From: an actinobacterium SCGC AAA015-D07
GTDB lineage: Bacteria > Actinomycetota > Acidimicrobiia > Actinomarinales > Actinomarinaceae
Assembly (NCBI GenBank): GCA_000384495.1
Contig: ARQR01000001.1
Span: forward strand, 54,551 to 118,550
Direction of reading: 5' to 3'
Length of the DNA: 64,000 bases
In this document: in pieces, positions 18,521 through 27,869 of the stretch
How positions within the stretch are numbered: position 1 is the first letter of the stretch
Layout: each line of letters opens with the position of its first letter
Made by a program: the position numbers and the translations under genes
Notes under the pieces: model-generated
Databases searched by the model: none
What the model saw: only the letters and a program-made list of their open reading frames with translations
What the model was told of the DNA's origin: nothing

Positions 18521-18986
18521 TAAAGACGAGGCATCTTCGTCTGAAGAATTAAAAGAAAATCAAGAAGCTAATACTGTAACCCTTCATGAATATGAAAAAA
18601 TCAAGGACGACTATCTAAGACTAGCTGCTGATTTTGAAAATTTTAAAAAGAGAAATGAAAAAGAAAAAGAATCTGCTTCATTTAATTTTGTAGCTTTATT
18701 CGTAAATAGTTTATTTCCATTAATTGATAATTTTGAAATCGCAATAAAACAAGACAACAAGCCAAAAGAGATTGAATCATTATACAAAACTCTCCAAGAC
18801 TTTATGGGCAATCTTAACATAGTTGAAGTCCCTGGAGTTGGAGAGATATTTGATCCAAATTTCCATGAAGCTGTTGAACATTCAGGGGACGGAGATACTC
18901 AAACCATTGAAGAAGTTTTACGAAAAGGTTATACCTTGGAAGACAAGCTACTGAGACCAGCAATGGTAAGAGTTAAAAGTGAATAG
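18513..18986 (+). CDS. grpE: Nucleotide exchange factor GrpE
   Basis: A 157-residue GrpE, which exchanges ADP for ATP on DnaK. It has an acidic leader, a long helix with [22 protein letters not shown], and the C-terminal beta domain [31 protein letters not shown] with LLRPAMVRV. Its ATG and the dnaK stop share ATGAGTAA, and its end overlaps dnaJ in the same way. Confidence 0.95.
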   Translation: MSNKDEASSSEELKENQEANTVTLHEYEKIKDDYLRLAADFENFKKRNEKEKESASFNFVALFVNSLFPLIDNFEIAIKQDNKPKEIESLYKTLQDFMGNLNIVEVPGVGEIFDPNFHEAVEHSGDGDTQTIEEVLRKGYTLEDKLLRPAMVRVKSE

Positions 18987-20064
18987 AGACTGGCTAGAGA
19001 AAGATTTTTATGCCGTACTTGGTATAAACCAAGATGCGAGTACAGAAGAAATAAAAAAAGCCTATAAAAAATTGGCTAGAGAAAATCACCCAGATTTGAA
19101 TCCAGATGATAAGGATGCTGAAAAAAGGTTTAAAGATATTTCTGAAGCAAGCTCTGTTCTAACAGATAAAAACAAAAGGCAGGAATATGACCAAGTAAGA
19201 GCAATGGGTGCTTCTGGTTTTTCTGGTTTTGGTGGGGGTGCAAACTTTAATGTTGAAGATCTAGGTGATATATTTGGTAATTTTGGAGATATATTTGGTT
19301 TTGGAGGTACTTCGAGAAGAAAAGGTCAAAGCTATCAAACTAACATAAATATATCATTTAATGACAGTGCATCTGGTTTGGATACAAATGTTCCTCTGAG
19401 AAAAGAGGTTATATGTGAAGATTGTAGAGGAAACGGATCAGAAAATGGTAATTCCTATCACGTTTGTAACATATGTAAAGGATCAGGTCAAACAGCATCA
19501 AATCAAGGTTTCTTTTCATTTTCTCAACCTTGTCAAGCATGTAGGGGTCAGGGAAATGTCATCGACAAAAAATGTAAACGATGTAGAGCAAACGGCTTTG
19601 TTATCAAAAATGAGACAATTAAAGTAAAAGTTCCCGCAGGTGTTGATAATGGAACTGTCATAAGACTTAGGGGTTATGGAGGTCCTGGAAGCGGAGGGGG
19701 CCCTGATGGTGATCTTCTAGTTCAAGTTAATGTTGAACCTCATAAGTTTTTTAAGAGAAATGGTATCGATCTTATACTCGAAATACCTCTTTTGTTTACT
19801 GAGGCTGCCCTTGGTTCTACGATAAAAATTCCAACTCTAGATGGTTCCGTAACATTAAAGGTTCCTCCAGGAACAGCAAGTGGTAAAACATTTAAAATTA
19901 AAGGTGAGGGAATTAAACCGCAAGGTAGACGAGCAGGAGATTTATTCGTAAAAACTGCAATTGTTGCACCAACAAACCTGTCTAGGTCAGCAAAGAAATA
20001 CCTAGAAAAATATAAAGAACAATTTGAATCAGGAGACTCCCCAAGGAACTACCTCTATGAGTAG
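18979..20064 (+). CDS. dnaJ: Co-chaperone DnaJ (Hsp40)
   Basis: A 361-residue type I DnaJ. The J domain has KAYKKLARENHPDLNPDDK with HPD, followed by a Gly/Phe-rich linker (about residues 70-112), four zinc-binding repeats (CEDCRGNG, CNICKGSG, CQACRGQG, CKRCRANG) and the two C-terminal beta domains. The start is GTG at 18,979; the [14 protein letters not shown] leader is typical of actinobacterial DnaJ1. The last zinc repeat has lost the first Gly of CxxCxGxG. Overlaps of 8 bases with grpE and hspR. Confidence 0.95.
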   Translation: MNRDWLEKDFYAVLGINQDASTEEIKKAYKKLARENHPDLNPDDKDAEKRFKDISEASSVLTDKNKRQEYDQVRAMGASGFSGFGGGANFNVEDLGDIFGNFGDIFGFGGTSRRKGQSYQTNINISFNDSASGLDTNVPLRKEVICEDCRGNGSENGNSYHVCNICKGSGQTASNQGFFSFSQPCQACRGQGNVIDKKCKRCRANGFVIKNETIKVKVPAGVDNGTVIRLRGYGGPGSGGGPDGDLLVQVNVEPHKFFKRNGIDLILEIPLLFTEAALGSTIKIPTLDGSVTLKVPPGTASGKTFKIKGEGIKPQGRRAGDLFVKTAIVAPTNLSRSAKKYLEKYKEQFESGDSPRNYLYE

Positions 20065-20443
20065 CGAAAGTTCTAAAGCAATATATTTCATTTCTGTTGC
20101 GTCAACACTATCTGGGATTCATCCGCAAACCATAAGAACTTATGAAGAAAAAGGTTTGATAAAGCCATATCGTACAAGTGGTGGTACAAGGCGCTACTCA
20201 CAAGAAGATATAGATAAGCTTATCCAAATACAAAATCTTTCACAAAGAGGAATTAATTTAGATGGTATAAAAATAATTTATGAAATGAGAGACAGGATTT
20301 CAGACTTACAAATTGAAATTGAATCTCTTAAAGAAAATATCAAAGTAGAAAAAAACTTAAGAAGCAAATCGGAAAAAGAAATTCACAAAAGTTATAAAAA
20401 TGAAATTGTAAGGAAGTCAAACAAAGATCTTAGAAAAAATTAG
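20057..20443 (+). CDS. hspR: Heat-shock repressor HspR (MerR family)
   Basis: A 128-residue MerR-type regulator with the winged helix signature SGIHPQTIRTYEEKGLIKPYRTSGGTRRYSQEDI (shown in part) and a coiled-coil tail. In Streptomyces and Mycobacterium HspR is the autorepressor of the dnaK operon and acts with DnaK as corepressor. Start is the ATG at 20,057, which overlaps the dnaJ stop as ATGAGTAG, rather than an in-frame ATG at 20,024. The end shares TTAG with the DUF885 gene. Confidence 0.92.
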   Translation: MSSESSKAIYFISVASTLSGIHPQTIRTYEEKGLIKPYRTSGGTRRYSQEDIDKLIQIQNLSQRGINLDGIKIIYEMRDRISDLQIEIESLKENIKVEKNLRSKSEKEIHKSYKNEIVRKSNKDLRKN

Positions 20444-22137
20444 ATTTCTGTACTTTTATATTTTTCAATAAAAGCGTTAATTTTACTCTCAAGAATAGGT
20501 AAAGTTATACCACCATCACAGAGAACTTCATCGTGAAAATATCTAATATCAAATTTTTCGCCTAGTTCATTTTCTGCTTTTTTTCTTAAGTCCTCGATTT
20601 TAAGTTGTCCCATCTTATATGAACAAGCTTGTCCTGGCCATGCAATATAACGGTCAGTTTCAATATTTGCGTTTATCTCCTCTATGGGTGAATTTGATCT
20701 AAAGAATTCTATAGCTTCATCCCTAGACCATCCCATACCATGCATTCCAGTATCGAGTACAAGTCGACATGCTCTCCAAGCATCGTTTCCTAATCTGCCT
20801 AATTGCTGTATATCATTTGAATATAAACCCATTTCATTTGCTAACTGCTCAGAATATAGCCCCCATCCTTCCACAAATGCTGTAGAAGCTACATATTTTT
20901 GAAAATCAGGAACATTTTTAAGCTCTACAGCAATTGTCCTATCAAGATGGTGTCCTGGTATTGCCTCATGAAAAGCAACGGATTCGGCCTCAAAAATACT
21001 TTTTGTTTCTGGTTTATATGTGTTTAAAAAATAAGTTCCATCTCTTGAACCATCCGGCAAAGGTGAATAATAATAGGCAGGTGGAGCATGTTTTTCAGAT
21101 TCTTCAGGAACTGGTAAAACCTTGCAAGGAGCTTTTGGAAATACTGTAAACCAGTCAGCAAGAGGTTCGTATGCTCTTTTAATAGTATCTTCTGCCATTT
21201 GAAGCATCTGTTCTTTACTTTTAAAACGCATTGCTGGTTCAGTTTGCATTTTATAAATTACCTCTTCTGGAGTTGAGGCATCTTCAAACACATTTTTTCC
21301 AATTTCAAAAAATTCTTTTTTTAATCTTTCAATTTCAGATAAACCAGTTTCATGTACTTCTTGAACAGTTATGTCTTTATTACCTGTAAATTTTCTTAAA
21401 CTCCTTAAATAAATATCTTCTCCACCCTCAATCCACATTATGCCTGGATTTGTGTCAGATCTACCTTTTGGTAAATGTGCAATTTTTAGTTGTTCAAGAT
21501 ATGAATTAACACTCGGCCTTACATAACTCTCAATGATTAATTTTGCATTATCTTTCCAGCTACTTGCATCTTTTTTAGAAACTTTTGGTGAAAAATTTAC
21601 TAACAAAAGCGGGTCTTCATCTAATGATGTTTTTAGGTAGCTTTCAATTTGATCAATTGTTCTTAATAAATTTCTTTCAGTTGCTACTCTATTTTCATCT
21701 AAACCTTTCTTTTGAACTAAAGATACTTGATTAAAGAACTGATTGTATAGTTCCAGCCTCTTCAATAAAAGATCTCCGGATTCTAAATCAGGAATAAACA
21801 TTTGTTGGTTGTAATCAATTAAATAACCTGTATAACCAGATACTCCAGCCCCAAACTCCCAACTTTTATCATGTAATGAATCTTTATTAGATGCAAAGGC
21901 ATACTCCAACATTCCATGGGTAACTTTTTCCTTTTTAGACAAATTATTGAAATCTATCTCGTTTAATCTTTTTTCAAACTTTTCTAAATCTTCTAAGTTT
22001 TGTTCAAATCTAGCTTCAGTCAGTTCTTCGATTTGATCAAAGTATTCTTTATATCCCCGCATAATTGCAGATGTTGGTGATGAGTTTAAAGAATTTTGAA
22101 AAAAATCATCTGCCAGCTGGCTTAGTGCTTCATTCAT
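20440..22137 (-). CDS. DUF885 metallopeptidase-like protein
   Basis: A 565-residue member of the DUF885 family of presumed zinc carboxypeptidases. The motif ESVAFHEAIPGHHLDR resembles HExxH with a following His, and FVEGWGLYSEQLANEMG carries the third ligand and flanking Glu. Another conserved stretch is DRYIAWPGQACSYKMGQLKI. No signal peptide is visible, so it should act in the cytoplasm. Peptide or dipeptide cleavage is the likely role. Its ATG overlaps the K+ channel stop as ATGAATGA. Confidence 0.85.
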   Translation of the reverse strand: MNEALSQLADDFFQNSLNSSPTSAIMRGYKEYFDQIEELTEARFEQNLEDLEKFEKRLNEIDFNNLSKKEKVTHGMLEYAFASNKDSLHDKSWEFGAGVSGYTGYLIDYNQQMFIPDLESGDLLLKRLELYNQFFNQVSLVQKKGLDENRVATERNLLRTIDQIESYLKTSLDEDPLLLVNFSPKVSKKDASSWKDNAKLIIESYVRPSVNSYLEQLKIAHLPKGRSDTNPGIMWIEGGEDIYLRSLRKFTGNKDITVQEVHETGLSEIERLKKEFFEIGKNVFEDASTPEEVIYKMQTEPAMRFKSKEQMLQMAEDTIKRAYEPLADWFTVFPKAPCKVLPVPEESEKHAPPAYYYSPLPDGSRDGTYFLNTYKPETKSIFEAESVAFHEAIPGHHLDRTIAVELKNVPDFQKYVASTAFVEGWGLYSEQLANEMGLYSNDIQQLGRLGNDAWRACRLVLDTGMHGMGWSRDEAIEFFRSNSPIEEINANIETDRYIAWPGQACSYKMGQLKIEDLRKKAENELGEKFDIRYFHDEVLCDGGITLPILESKINAFIEKYKSTEI

Positions 22138-22876
22138 TTTTGTCTTTCTTTATTTTTTCTATTTCATTTTCAATGTTTTCGAGTTTGACGATAACATCAT
22201 CAAGAGTAGCTTGTTTTTCACCAAAATTTGATAAGAAATATGCAGAAACAGTCGCCGTTATTGTTGCTATAAATCCGATACCCAATACCATAAGTGAACT
22301 TGCAACAATTCTTCCAAGTGTTGTATAAGGGGTTATATCTCCGTATCCAACAGTTGTTATGGTCACCAAAGCCCACCATATTCCATCACTAAATGTCTCA
22401 ACCTCCGGTTCAGAAACAAAGAAAAGGAATCCAAAAAAAATTATTAAAAATATAGTTGCATAAACGATTGACCTAAGTCCCCTACTATTAAAAATAGCTT
22501 TTATATCAGAACCAAATTTTGCTACAACAACTGCAAGTCTAAATAACTGGAATGCTCTGAGGAGTCTTGGTAATCTCACAAAACGAAGAAATCTAGATGA
22601 TTCTAATCCTTGAGGGACAAATGGTATTGAGCCGATTACAATAAAAAGTTCCAATTTATGGGTGAGAACATAGTCTTTTCTGTTTTCAGATAGAATTAAT
22701 AAGTGAACGTACTCCAATAAAAATACAATCCATATCCCCCAGTTAAGATAATTTGCAAATTCTTTAAGTTCTGAACTTCTATACTCAATGATTATTACAG
22801 GTATTAATAAAACAACTGCTATAAAAACAGGGACCTCATAAAATTTTTCAGCTTTTTGATATCTCGAATTTTGCAT
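22130..22876 (-). CDS. Voltage-gated-type potassium channel subunit
   Basis: A 248-residue ion channel of the six-helix type. The S4-like segment has repeated Arg residues (SRFLRFVRLPRLLRAFQLFRL), the pore has TVGYGD, and a short C-terminal coiled coil follows (VIVKLENIENEIEKIKKDK). It would pass K+ across the cytoplasmic membrane. It ends in TGA. Upstream is a perfect TATAAT hexamer. Confidence 0.88.
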   Translation of the reverse strand: MQNSRYQKAEKFYEVPVFIAVVLLIPVIIIEYRSSELKEFANYLNWGIWIVFLLEYVHLLILSENRKDYVLTHKLELFIVIGSIPFVPQGLESSRFLRFVRLPRLLRAFQLFRLAVVVAKFGSDIKAIFNSRGLRSIVYATIFLIIFFGFLFFVSEPEVETFSDGIWWALVTITTVGYGDITPYTTLGRIVASSLMVLGIGFIATITATVSAYFLSNFGEKQATLDDVIVKLENIENEIEKIKKDKNE

Positions 22877-22882
22877 ATAGAT

Positions 22883-22888
22883 ATTATA
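22883..22888 (-). promoter_or_regulatory. -10 hexamer TATAAT, leaderless promoter of the K+ channel
   Basis: The consensus TATAAT on the minus strand ends 6 nt before the ATG at 22,876. Confidence 0.65.
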
Positions 22889-22921
22889 AAACTAGCTTTG
22901 AAAGAAATTAATAAGTATTCT

Positions 22922-22927
22922 TAAAAT
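22922..22927 (+). promoter_or_regulatory. -10 hexamer TAAAAT, leaderless promoter of the DUF4015 gene
   Basis: TAAAAT ends 6 nt before the ATG at 22,934. Confidence 0.55.
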
Positions 22928-22933
22928 AAGAAG

Positions 22934-24202
22934 ATGAACAGGGTAACAAATCTTTTTCTGGTGTTTGTATTGGCGTTTACCTTTGCAAATTTTTATTCAA
23001 GAGATATCAATAAAGAAATCTCCAACAATAAGGTGGTTACAAATACAACCACATACAATAAACCAGACATTGCATTAGAGATATCAAAAACTACAAAAAG
23101 TTTTGATACAAATAAAATCGATGAAGACATAGCGAACAAAGAACAAGTATTTAGTTCAAAACTAATCTCAGATTTAAATGAAGAGCTCATTGTTCTTAAT
23201 AAAGAAATTACTTTTTTGATAAAAAAACAAAAGTTTTCTATGTTTATAGAAAAGCATGGCGGGGTAAGAGGAGTTTATCTAAATGGTTACCACATGACCA
23301 ATAACTCAAAGTTAGAAATAATCAATAATGTCCTAGAAAATACAAATGTCAATAGCCTTGTTATTGATGTAAAAACTGACAATGGACATATTTTATTTGA
23401 TTCTGTAAATGAACTTGCATTAGAAATGTCAAATGTTAGGAGCAAATATGATAGTGAATCACTAAATAGCTTAAAAGACAAGAAGGAAATTTATTTAATA
23501 GGAAGAGTTGTTGTCTTTCAAGATCCGTTGTTTACGAAAAATTATCCAGATGAAGCAATATTTGATTCATTTAAAAAAACAATATATTCTCAAGACGGTC
23601 AATACTTTATTGATCCTAGTAGTGAAAAAGCAAAAAAATACATAATCAATATTGCAAAGGAAGCATGTGAATTAGGTTTTGATGAAATCCAGTTTGATTA
23701 TATTAGATATCCAGATTCAAACTACAACTACATGGTTTTTAAGGAAGAGAATAGTTACGAAAACAGAATAAATAATATAAATAGTTTTCTCCGGACTGCT
23801 AAACAAGAGATAAACAGTCTTGGATGTTTTGTTTCAGCAGATGTATTTGGTTACATATTAACAGATAGATTTGATGGAGGAATTGGTCAAAATCTTGAAA
23901 CAATTATTGAAAATGTTGACTTCTTGTCACCTATGGTTTATCCATCACATTACAGTAAAGGTTCATTTGGATATCAAAACCCAAATAGAAATCCATATGG
24001 AGTCATTACCTCAGCTTTAGATGATGCTTTAGAAAGAGGTGTTGAAACATTTAAGTTAAGACCATATCTTCAGGGTTTTTGGCATTCTGACATTGAAGTT
24101 CAAGAAAATATACGTGCAGCAGAGGATAAGAATATGGACTGGATAATTTGGAATAATTCCTCTTCGTATAATTTAGGTTATTTTAGTAAGCTTGATTCAT
24201 GA
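22934..24202 (+). CDS. Secreted DUF4015 putative glycoside hydrolase
   Basis: A 422-residue protein. Residues 1-22 form a hydrophobic signal or anchor (NLFLVFVLAFTFANFY), followed by a linker with coiled-coil character, then the DUF4015 (GH13-like TIM barrel) domain: GGVRGVYLNGYHM, LVIDVKTDNGHILFDS, GFDEIQFDYIRYPDS and DFLSPMVYPSHYSKGSFG. The FDYIRYP motif contains the likely catalytic Asp. Family members are thought to act on extracellular polysaccharide, but no activity has been firmly shown. It overlaps the following M20 gene by four bases. Confidence 0.82.
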   Translation: MNRVTNLFLVFVLAFTFANFYSRDINKEISNNKVVTNTTTYNKPDIALEISKTTKSFDTNKIDEDIANKEQVFSSKLISDLNEELIVLNKEITFLIKKQKFSMFIEKHGGVRGVYLNGYHMTNNSKLEIINNVLENTNVNSLVIDVKTDNGHILFDSVNELALEMSNVRSKYDSESLNSLKDKKEIYLIGRVVVFQDPLFTKNYPDEAIFDSFKKTIYSQDGQYFIDPSSEKAKKYIINIAKEACELGFDEIQFDYIRYPDSNYNYMVFKEENSYENRINNINSFLRTAKQEINSLGCFVSADVFGYILTDRFDGGIGQNLETIIENVDFLSPMVYPSHYSKGSFGYQNPNRNPYGVITSALDDALERGVETFKLRPYLQGFWHSDIEVQENIRAAEDKNMDWIIWNNSSSYNLGYFSKLDS

Positions 24203-25338
24203 CAATTAAAGAAGAATTTAAATCTGAATTAGAATCTTTACATAAAAGCCTCATTGAAGTGAATGACTGGATGTACGAAAATCCAGAACTTGCTTTCGAA
24301 GAGTTTGAAACGTCGAAGTATCTCGTTAACTACATAAAAAAATATGATCCTGAAGTCGCACATCCAACTCATGGTCTTGATACAGCTTTTGAGGTGACTT
24401 TTGGTAAAGATGGGCCTCTTGTTGTTCTTTGTGTCGAATATGATGCCTTGCCGGAAATTGGACATGCCTGTGGCCACAACATAATTGCGACTTGCTCTAT
24501 TGGAGCTGGATTAGGTTTGAGAAATCTTGTCGACCAACTAGGTATCAGAGTCAAATTACTAGGAACTCCTGCAGAAGAAGGTGGGGGTGGAAAAATAATT
24601 TTATTAGACAACGGAGCATTTGAAGATGCTAAATGTTCGATGATGATTCACCCTGGTCCATATGATGTTGCCAATCCTACTTTTTCAACAATACAACAAT
24701 ATAAAGTTGAATTCTTTGGTAAAGATGCCCATGCTGCTGGTGCTCCAGAGGAGGGTATTAATGCATTGGATGCCCAAATACAACTATTTGTGAATGCTTC
24801 TACCTATCGTCAACAAATGTTAAGAACTGACAGGATGCATGGGGTAATAAAAGATGGAGGGTTTAAGCCGAACATTATTCCATCTTATACTTCATCAGAA
24901 TGGTACCTTAGATCTTTGAATGAAGAAGGTTTGAACAAATTGGAACAAGATTTTTTAAATTTTGTAAATGCAGCGGCCATAGCAACCAAATGTAAATCGG
25001 ACGTTACCTCTCCAGATTTTAGATACCAAGAAATTTTGAATAATGAGACTATGTTCAAATTGTTTATGGAAAATTGTAACGACATTGGTAGAGATATGCC
25101 TTTACAAGATCCGGCAAAACTTGGTTTAGGGTCAACAGACATGGGAAATATATCATTTGCAATGCCATCTATTCATCCAATGCTGGCTATCGACTCAGGA
25201 GATGCCGTTAATCATCAGCCTGAATTTGCAGCGGCTACGATTAAAGGTGGTGGTCATAGAGCTATATTTGATGGAGCTTATGGAATGGGTGCAACAATTA
25301 TTGATTTAGCAGAAAAAAATCTGTGGGATCAACTCTAA
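24199..25338 (+). CDS. M20-family amidohydrolase/peptidase (PM20D2-like)
   Basis: A 379-residue di-metal hydrolase. Metal-binding motifs [15 protein letters not shown] and [10 protein letters not shown], plus a C-terminal dimerisation domain, match the M20 clan that includes PM20D2 and aminobenzoyl-glutamate hydrolase. It would cleave a dipeptide or N-acyl amino acid in the cytoplasm. Placed after a secreted hydrolase and convergent with an amino-acid ABC transporter, which suggests use of peptides or amino-acid derivatives. Ends share CTAA with aapP. Confidence 0.85.
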   Translation: MTIKEEFKSELESLHKSLIEVNDWMYENPELAFEEFETSKYLVNYIKKYDPEVAHPTHGLDTAFEVTFGKDGPLVVLCVEYDALPEIGHACGHNIIATCSIGAGLGLRNLVDQLGIRVKLLGTPAEEGGGGKIILLDNGAFEDAKCSMMIHPGPYDVANPTFSTIQQYKVEFFGKDAHAAGAPEEGINALDAQIQLFVNASTYRQQMLRTDRMHGVIKDGGFKPNIIPSYTSSEWYLRSLNEEGLNKLEQDFLNFVNAAAIATKCKSDVTSPDFRYQEILNNETMFKLFMENCNDIGRDMPLQDPAKLGLGSTDMGNISFAMPSIHPMLAIDSGDAVNHQPEFAAATIKGGGHRAIFDGAYGMGATIIDLAEKNLWDQL

Positions 25339-26063
25339 AGAATTTGACTTAAGAACAGCTTTGTCCTGTCGTTTTGTGGATTATCAAAAAATTCTGTAGG
25401 AGTATTTTCCTCAACCATAAGGCCCTCGTCAAATAACATGACCCTGTCAGCAACTTCTTTAGCGAATCCCATTTCGTGAGTAACAACAATCATAGTCATT
25501 CCAGATAGAGCTAGTTCTTTCATCGCATCTAATACTTCTTTTATCATCTCTGGGTCAAGTGCTGATGTTGGCTCATCAAAAAGCATTATTTTTGGTTCCA
25601 TAGCTAAAGCTCTTGCTATTGCTACCCTTTGTTGCTGGCCACCTGATAATTGGCCTGGAAATTTTGAGGCCTGTTCCGGGATACCAACTCTTGTCAGAAG
25701 TTCCATAGCTTTTTCTTCTGACTCACTTCTGCTCTTTTTTCTTACCCAAATTGGTGCAAGAGTAATGTTTTGCATTACTGTTAAGTGAGGAAAAAGATTG
25801 AAACTTTGGAAAACCATTCCTACTTCTGATCTAATTGCCTCAATGTTCTTAAGGTCATTGGTTAATTCAATTCCATCAACAATAATTTCACCTTCTTGAT
25901 GTTGTTCTAGTCTGTTAATACATCTTATGAACGTTGATTTTCCTGATCCTGATGGTCCACAAATAACCAATACTTCACCTTCTTGCACTTCCATAGAAAT
26001 GCCTTTTAGAGCTTGGAAGTCTCCAAACCATTTTTTTACATCGTTTGTTTTAATAATGCTCAT
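25335..26063 (-). CDS. aapP: Polar amino-acid ABC transporter ATPase (AapP/GlnQ type)
   Basis: A 242-residue ABC ATPase with Walker [12 protein letters not shown]-loop [11 protein letters not shown], signature LSGGQQQR, Walker [15 protein letters not shown] and the switch His in VVTHEMGF. It energises the AapQ-AapM permease pair encoded just upstream. Last gene of aapJ-aapQ-aapM-aapP. Substrate class is general L-amino acids by family. Confidence 0.93.
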   Translation of the reverse strand: MSIIKTNDVKKWFGDFQALKGISMEVQEGEVLVICGPSGSGKSTFIRCINRLEQHQEGEIIVDGIELTNDLKNIEAIRSEVGMVFQSFNLFPHLTVMQNITLAPIWVRKKSRSESEEKAMELLTRVGIPEQASKFPGQLSGGQQQRVAIARALAMEPKIMLFDEPTSALDPEMIKEVLDAMKELALSGMTMIVVTHEMGFAKEVADRVMLFDEGLMVEENTPTEFFDNPQNDRTKLFLSQIL

Positions 26064-26066
26064 AAA

Positions 26067-27869
26067 TTATCTTTCTCCTAATCCTAATCTTTTTTCAACT
26101 TTCATGCTTCTTCTGGATAGAGTAAATGTAAATATCCAATAGAAAAATGCAATAAATAATAAATTCTCTCTGTCATGACCAACAAAATTTACTGGTATTG
26201 ATTGAGATCCAATTATCACTTTACCAATTGTAAGGAAGTCAATAAGACCGATAATGGTAACCAAACTAGAATCCTTAAATGCAGTTATCGCACTACTAAC
26301 TAATGTAGGAATAATTGCCCTTAATGCTTGTGGCATTACAATCAATGAAGTTTTTTGAAATGGACTCATTCCAATTGCATCTGCGGCTTCATATTGTCCT
26401 TTTGGAATTGACTGTAGTCCCCCTCTAATATTTTCTGCGAAATACGCTCCACTAAAAAATGCAGTTACCATAAGTACTCTTACAACTAATTCAAAATTGA
26501 CACCATCTGGTAGGAAAACAGCCATGGTAACACTGGCAAAGAAAAGCCATGTTATGTATGGAACAGAACGTGTAAGTTCAATGATTCCTGTGCATACAAG
26601 TCTTACAATTGGTAATTTAGAGTTTCTTCCTAAAGCTAAGAGCACTCCAAGAGGAAATGATACATATGTGCCAAATATTGCAAGAAGCCAAGTTAGAGAA
26701 AAGCCGCCAAAAATACTTTGCTGTTGTACGATAATCTGTGTATCTGAAGAGCCACCACGAATTAAAACAGATAAAGTAAATAGTGAAACACCCCAAACAA
26801 TAATAAGATTTCTTTTGCCTTTTGCAGATGAAGACACGGCTGGAATTACGATAGTAAATAAAACAAGTAGTAAGAGTGCTGATTTAAGAAGAATAGGGAT
26901 CGAGATAAAAAGTGCTATTCCCGTAATAGCAATCAGTACACCCAAATATATAGAAAAATATTTTTCAACAATTGGATTGTTAATAAAGGTAATTGTCAAT
27001 GCTCCAATTAAAAAGATTCCTATAAAAATTGGTATATCTTGACCAAGAATTGTTGTTAGATCTATTTCTGGCTTTTTGAAAATCCATGAAAAAATAAATA
27101 ATGGTAAAAGAATCCATGATATAGACATCGTTCTCTTAATGTTTTTTGAATCTTTAAATCTAGAACCGATAAAATAAAATACTACAAAAAGTCCAAAAAT
27201 TATTGTCCAAGGAATCTTTGTTGTATCAGCAATAGGCATTAGAGGATCTGGTATTATTCTTTGATTGCTGGCATCAAGCTGTATTGTCGGAAGCTTCACT
27301 GTCCATAGTAGGGCTATTGGTATTGCCAAGTAGAAACATAATAAATCTGATTTATTAAATTTGTAATTTAGCTTTAGATTCTTTAATACAAAAAATACAA
27401 CAACTAATATTGCTGATGGTATAAGCAGTTGTAAGCGTGTATCCATAGGAAATGACTCTTCTGTTTGGATGATTCCATCATTATCTGTAACACTTGAGAA
27501 TGTTGGAGCTATGACAGTGAAGAAAAGAAAAGCTAAACTAATTTTTAGAAATTTTGAAAATACATCGGATAACGATGATTCTTCCGTACTTTTCCATAGC
27601 CCTATAGACATTCCAGCGAAAACCAAAGCTAACCCAACGGATATCCATACTCGAATAAAATCTTCTTCTGGATATGCCTGAACCATATAAAGTTGCATAT
27701 TATTTAATACAGATAGCCAATCTTTATCGGATGCCATTGCAAAACCAAACAATCCTCTGAAGAAGCCCAGTACAAAAAATGTTGTCCCTATTGTAAGTAT
27801 TGAAGATGGAATTGAAGAAAACAGGTTTTCTTTTGTCCAAGCTAATGATTTTTTATAATCTAAATTCAT
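26067..27869 (-). CDS. aapM: Amino-acid ABC transporter permease AapM-like, enlarged
   Basis: A 600-residue permease. The transport domain is at about residues 380-590 with the EAA loop QYEAADAIGMSPFQKTSLIVMPQALR. Rhizobial AapM has about 385 residues; here roughly 200 more precede the transport domain and consist mainly of additional hydrophobic helices (about residues 60-350). The gene starts directly at the aapQ stop and ends 3 bases before aapP. The role of the extra helices is unknown. Confidence 0.85.
   Translation of the reverse strand: MNLDYKKSLAWTKENLFSSIPSSILTIGTTFFVLGFFRGLFGFAMASDKDWLSVLNNMQLYMVQAYPEEDFIRVWISVGLALVFAGMSIGLWKSTEESSLSDVFSKFLKISLAFLFFTVIAPTFSSVTDNDGIIQTEESFPMDTRLQLLIPSAILVVVFFVLKNLKLNYKFNKSDLLCFYLAIPIALLWTVKLPTIQLDASNQRIIPDPLMPIADTTKIPWTIIFGLFVVFYFIGSRFKDSKNIKRTMSISWILLPLFIFSWIFKKPEIDLTTILGQDIPIFIGIFLIGALTITFINNPIVEKYFSIYLGVLIAITGIALFISIPILLKSALLLLVLFTIVIPAVSSSAKGKRNLIIVWGVSLFTLSVLIRGGSSDTQIIVQQQSIFGGFSLTWLLAIFGTYVSFPLGVLLALGRNSKLPIVRLVCTGIIELTRSVPYITWLFFASVTMAVFLPDGVNFELVVRVLMVTAFFSGAYFAENIRGGLQSIPKGQYEAADAIGMSPFQKTSLIVMPQALRAIIPTLVSSAITAFKDSSLVTIIGLIDFLTIGKVIIGSQSIPVNFVGHDRENLLFIAFFYWIFTFTLSRRSMKVEKRLGLGER

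Noticed and set aside
26497..27042. A 181-codon plus-strand frame opposite aapM
   Set aside because: Shadow of the hydrophobic permease gene; no ribosome site or leaderless hexamer and no known motif.
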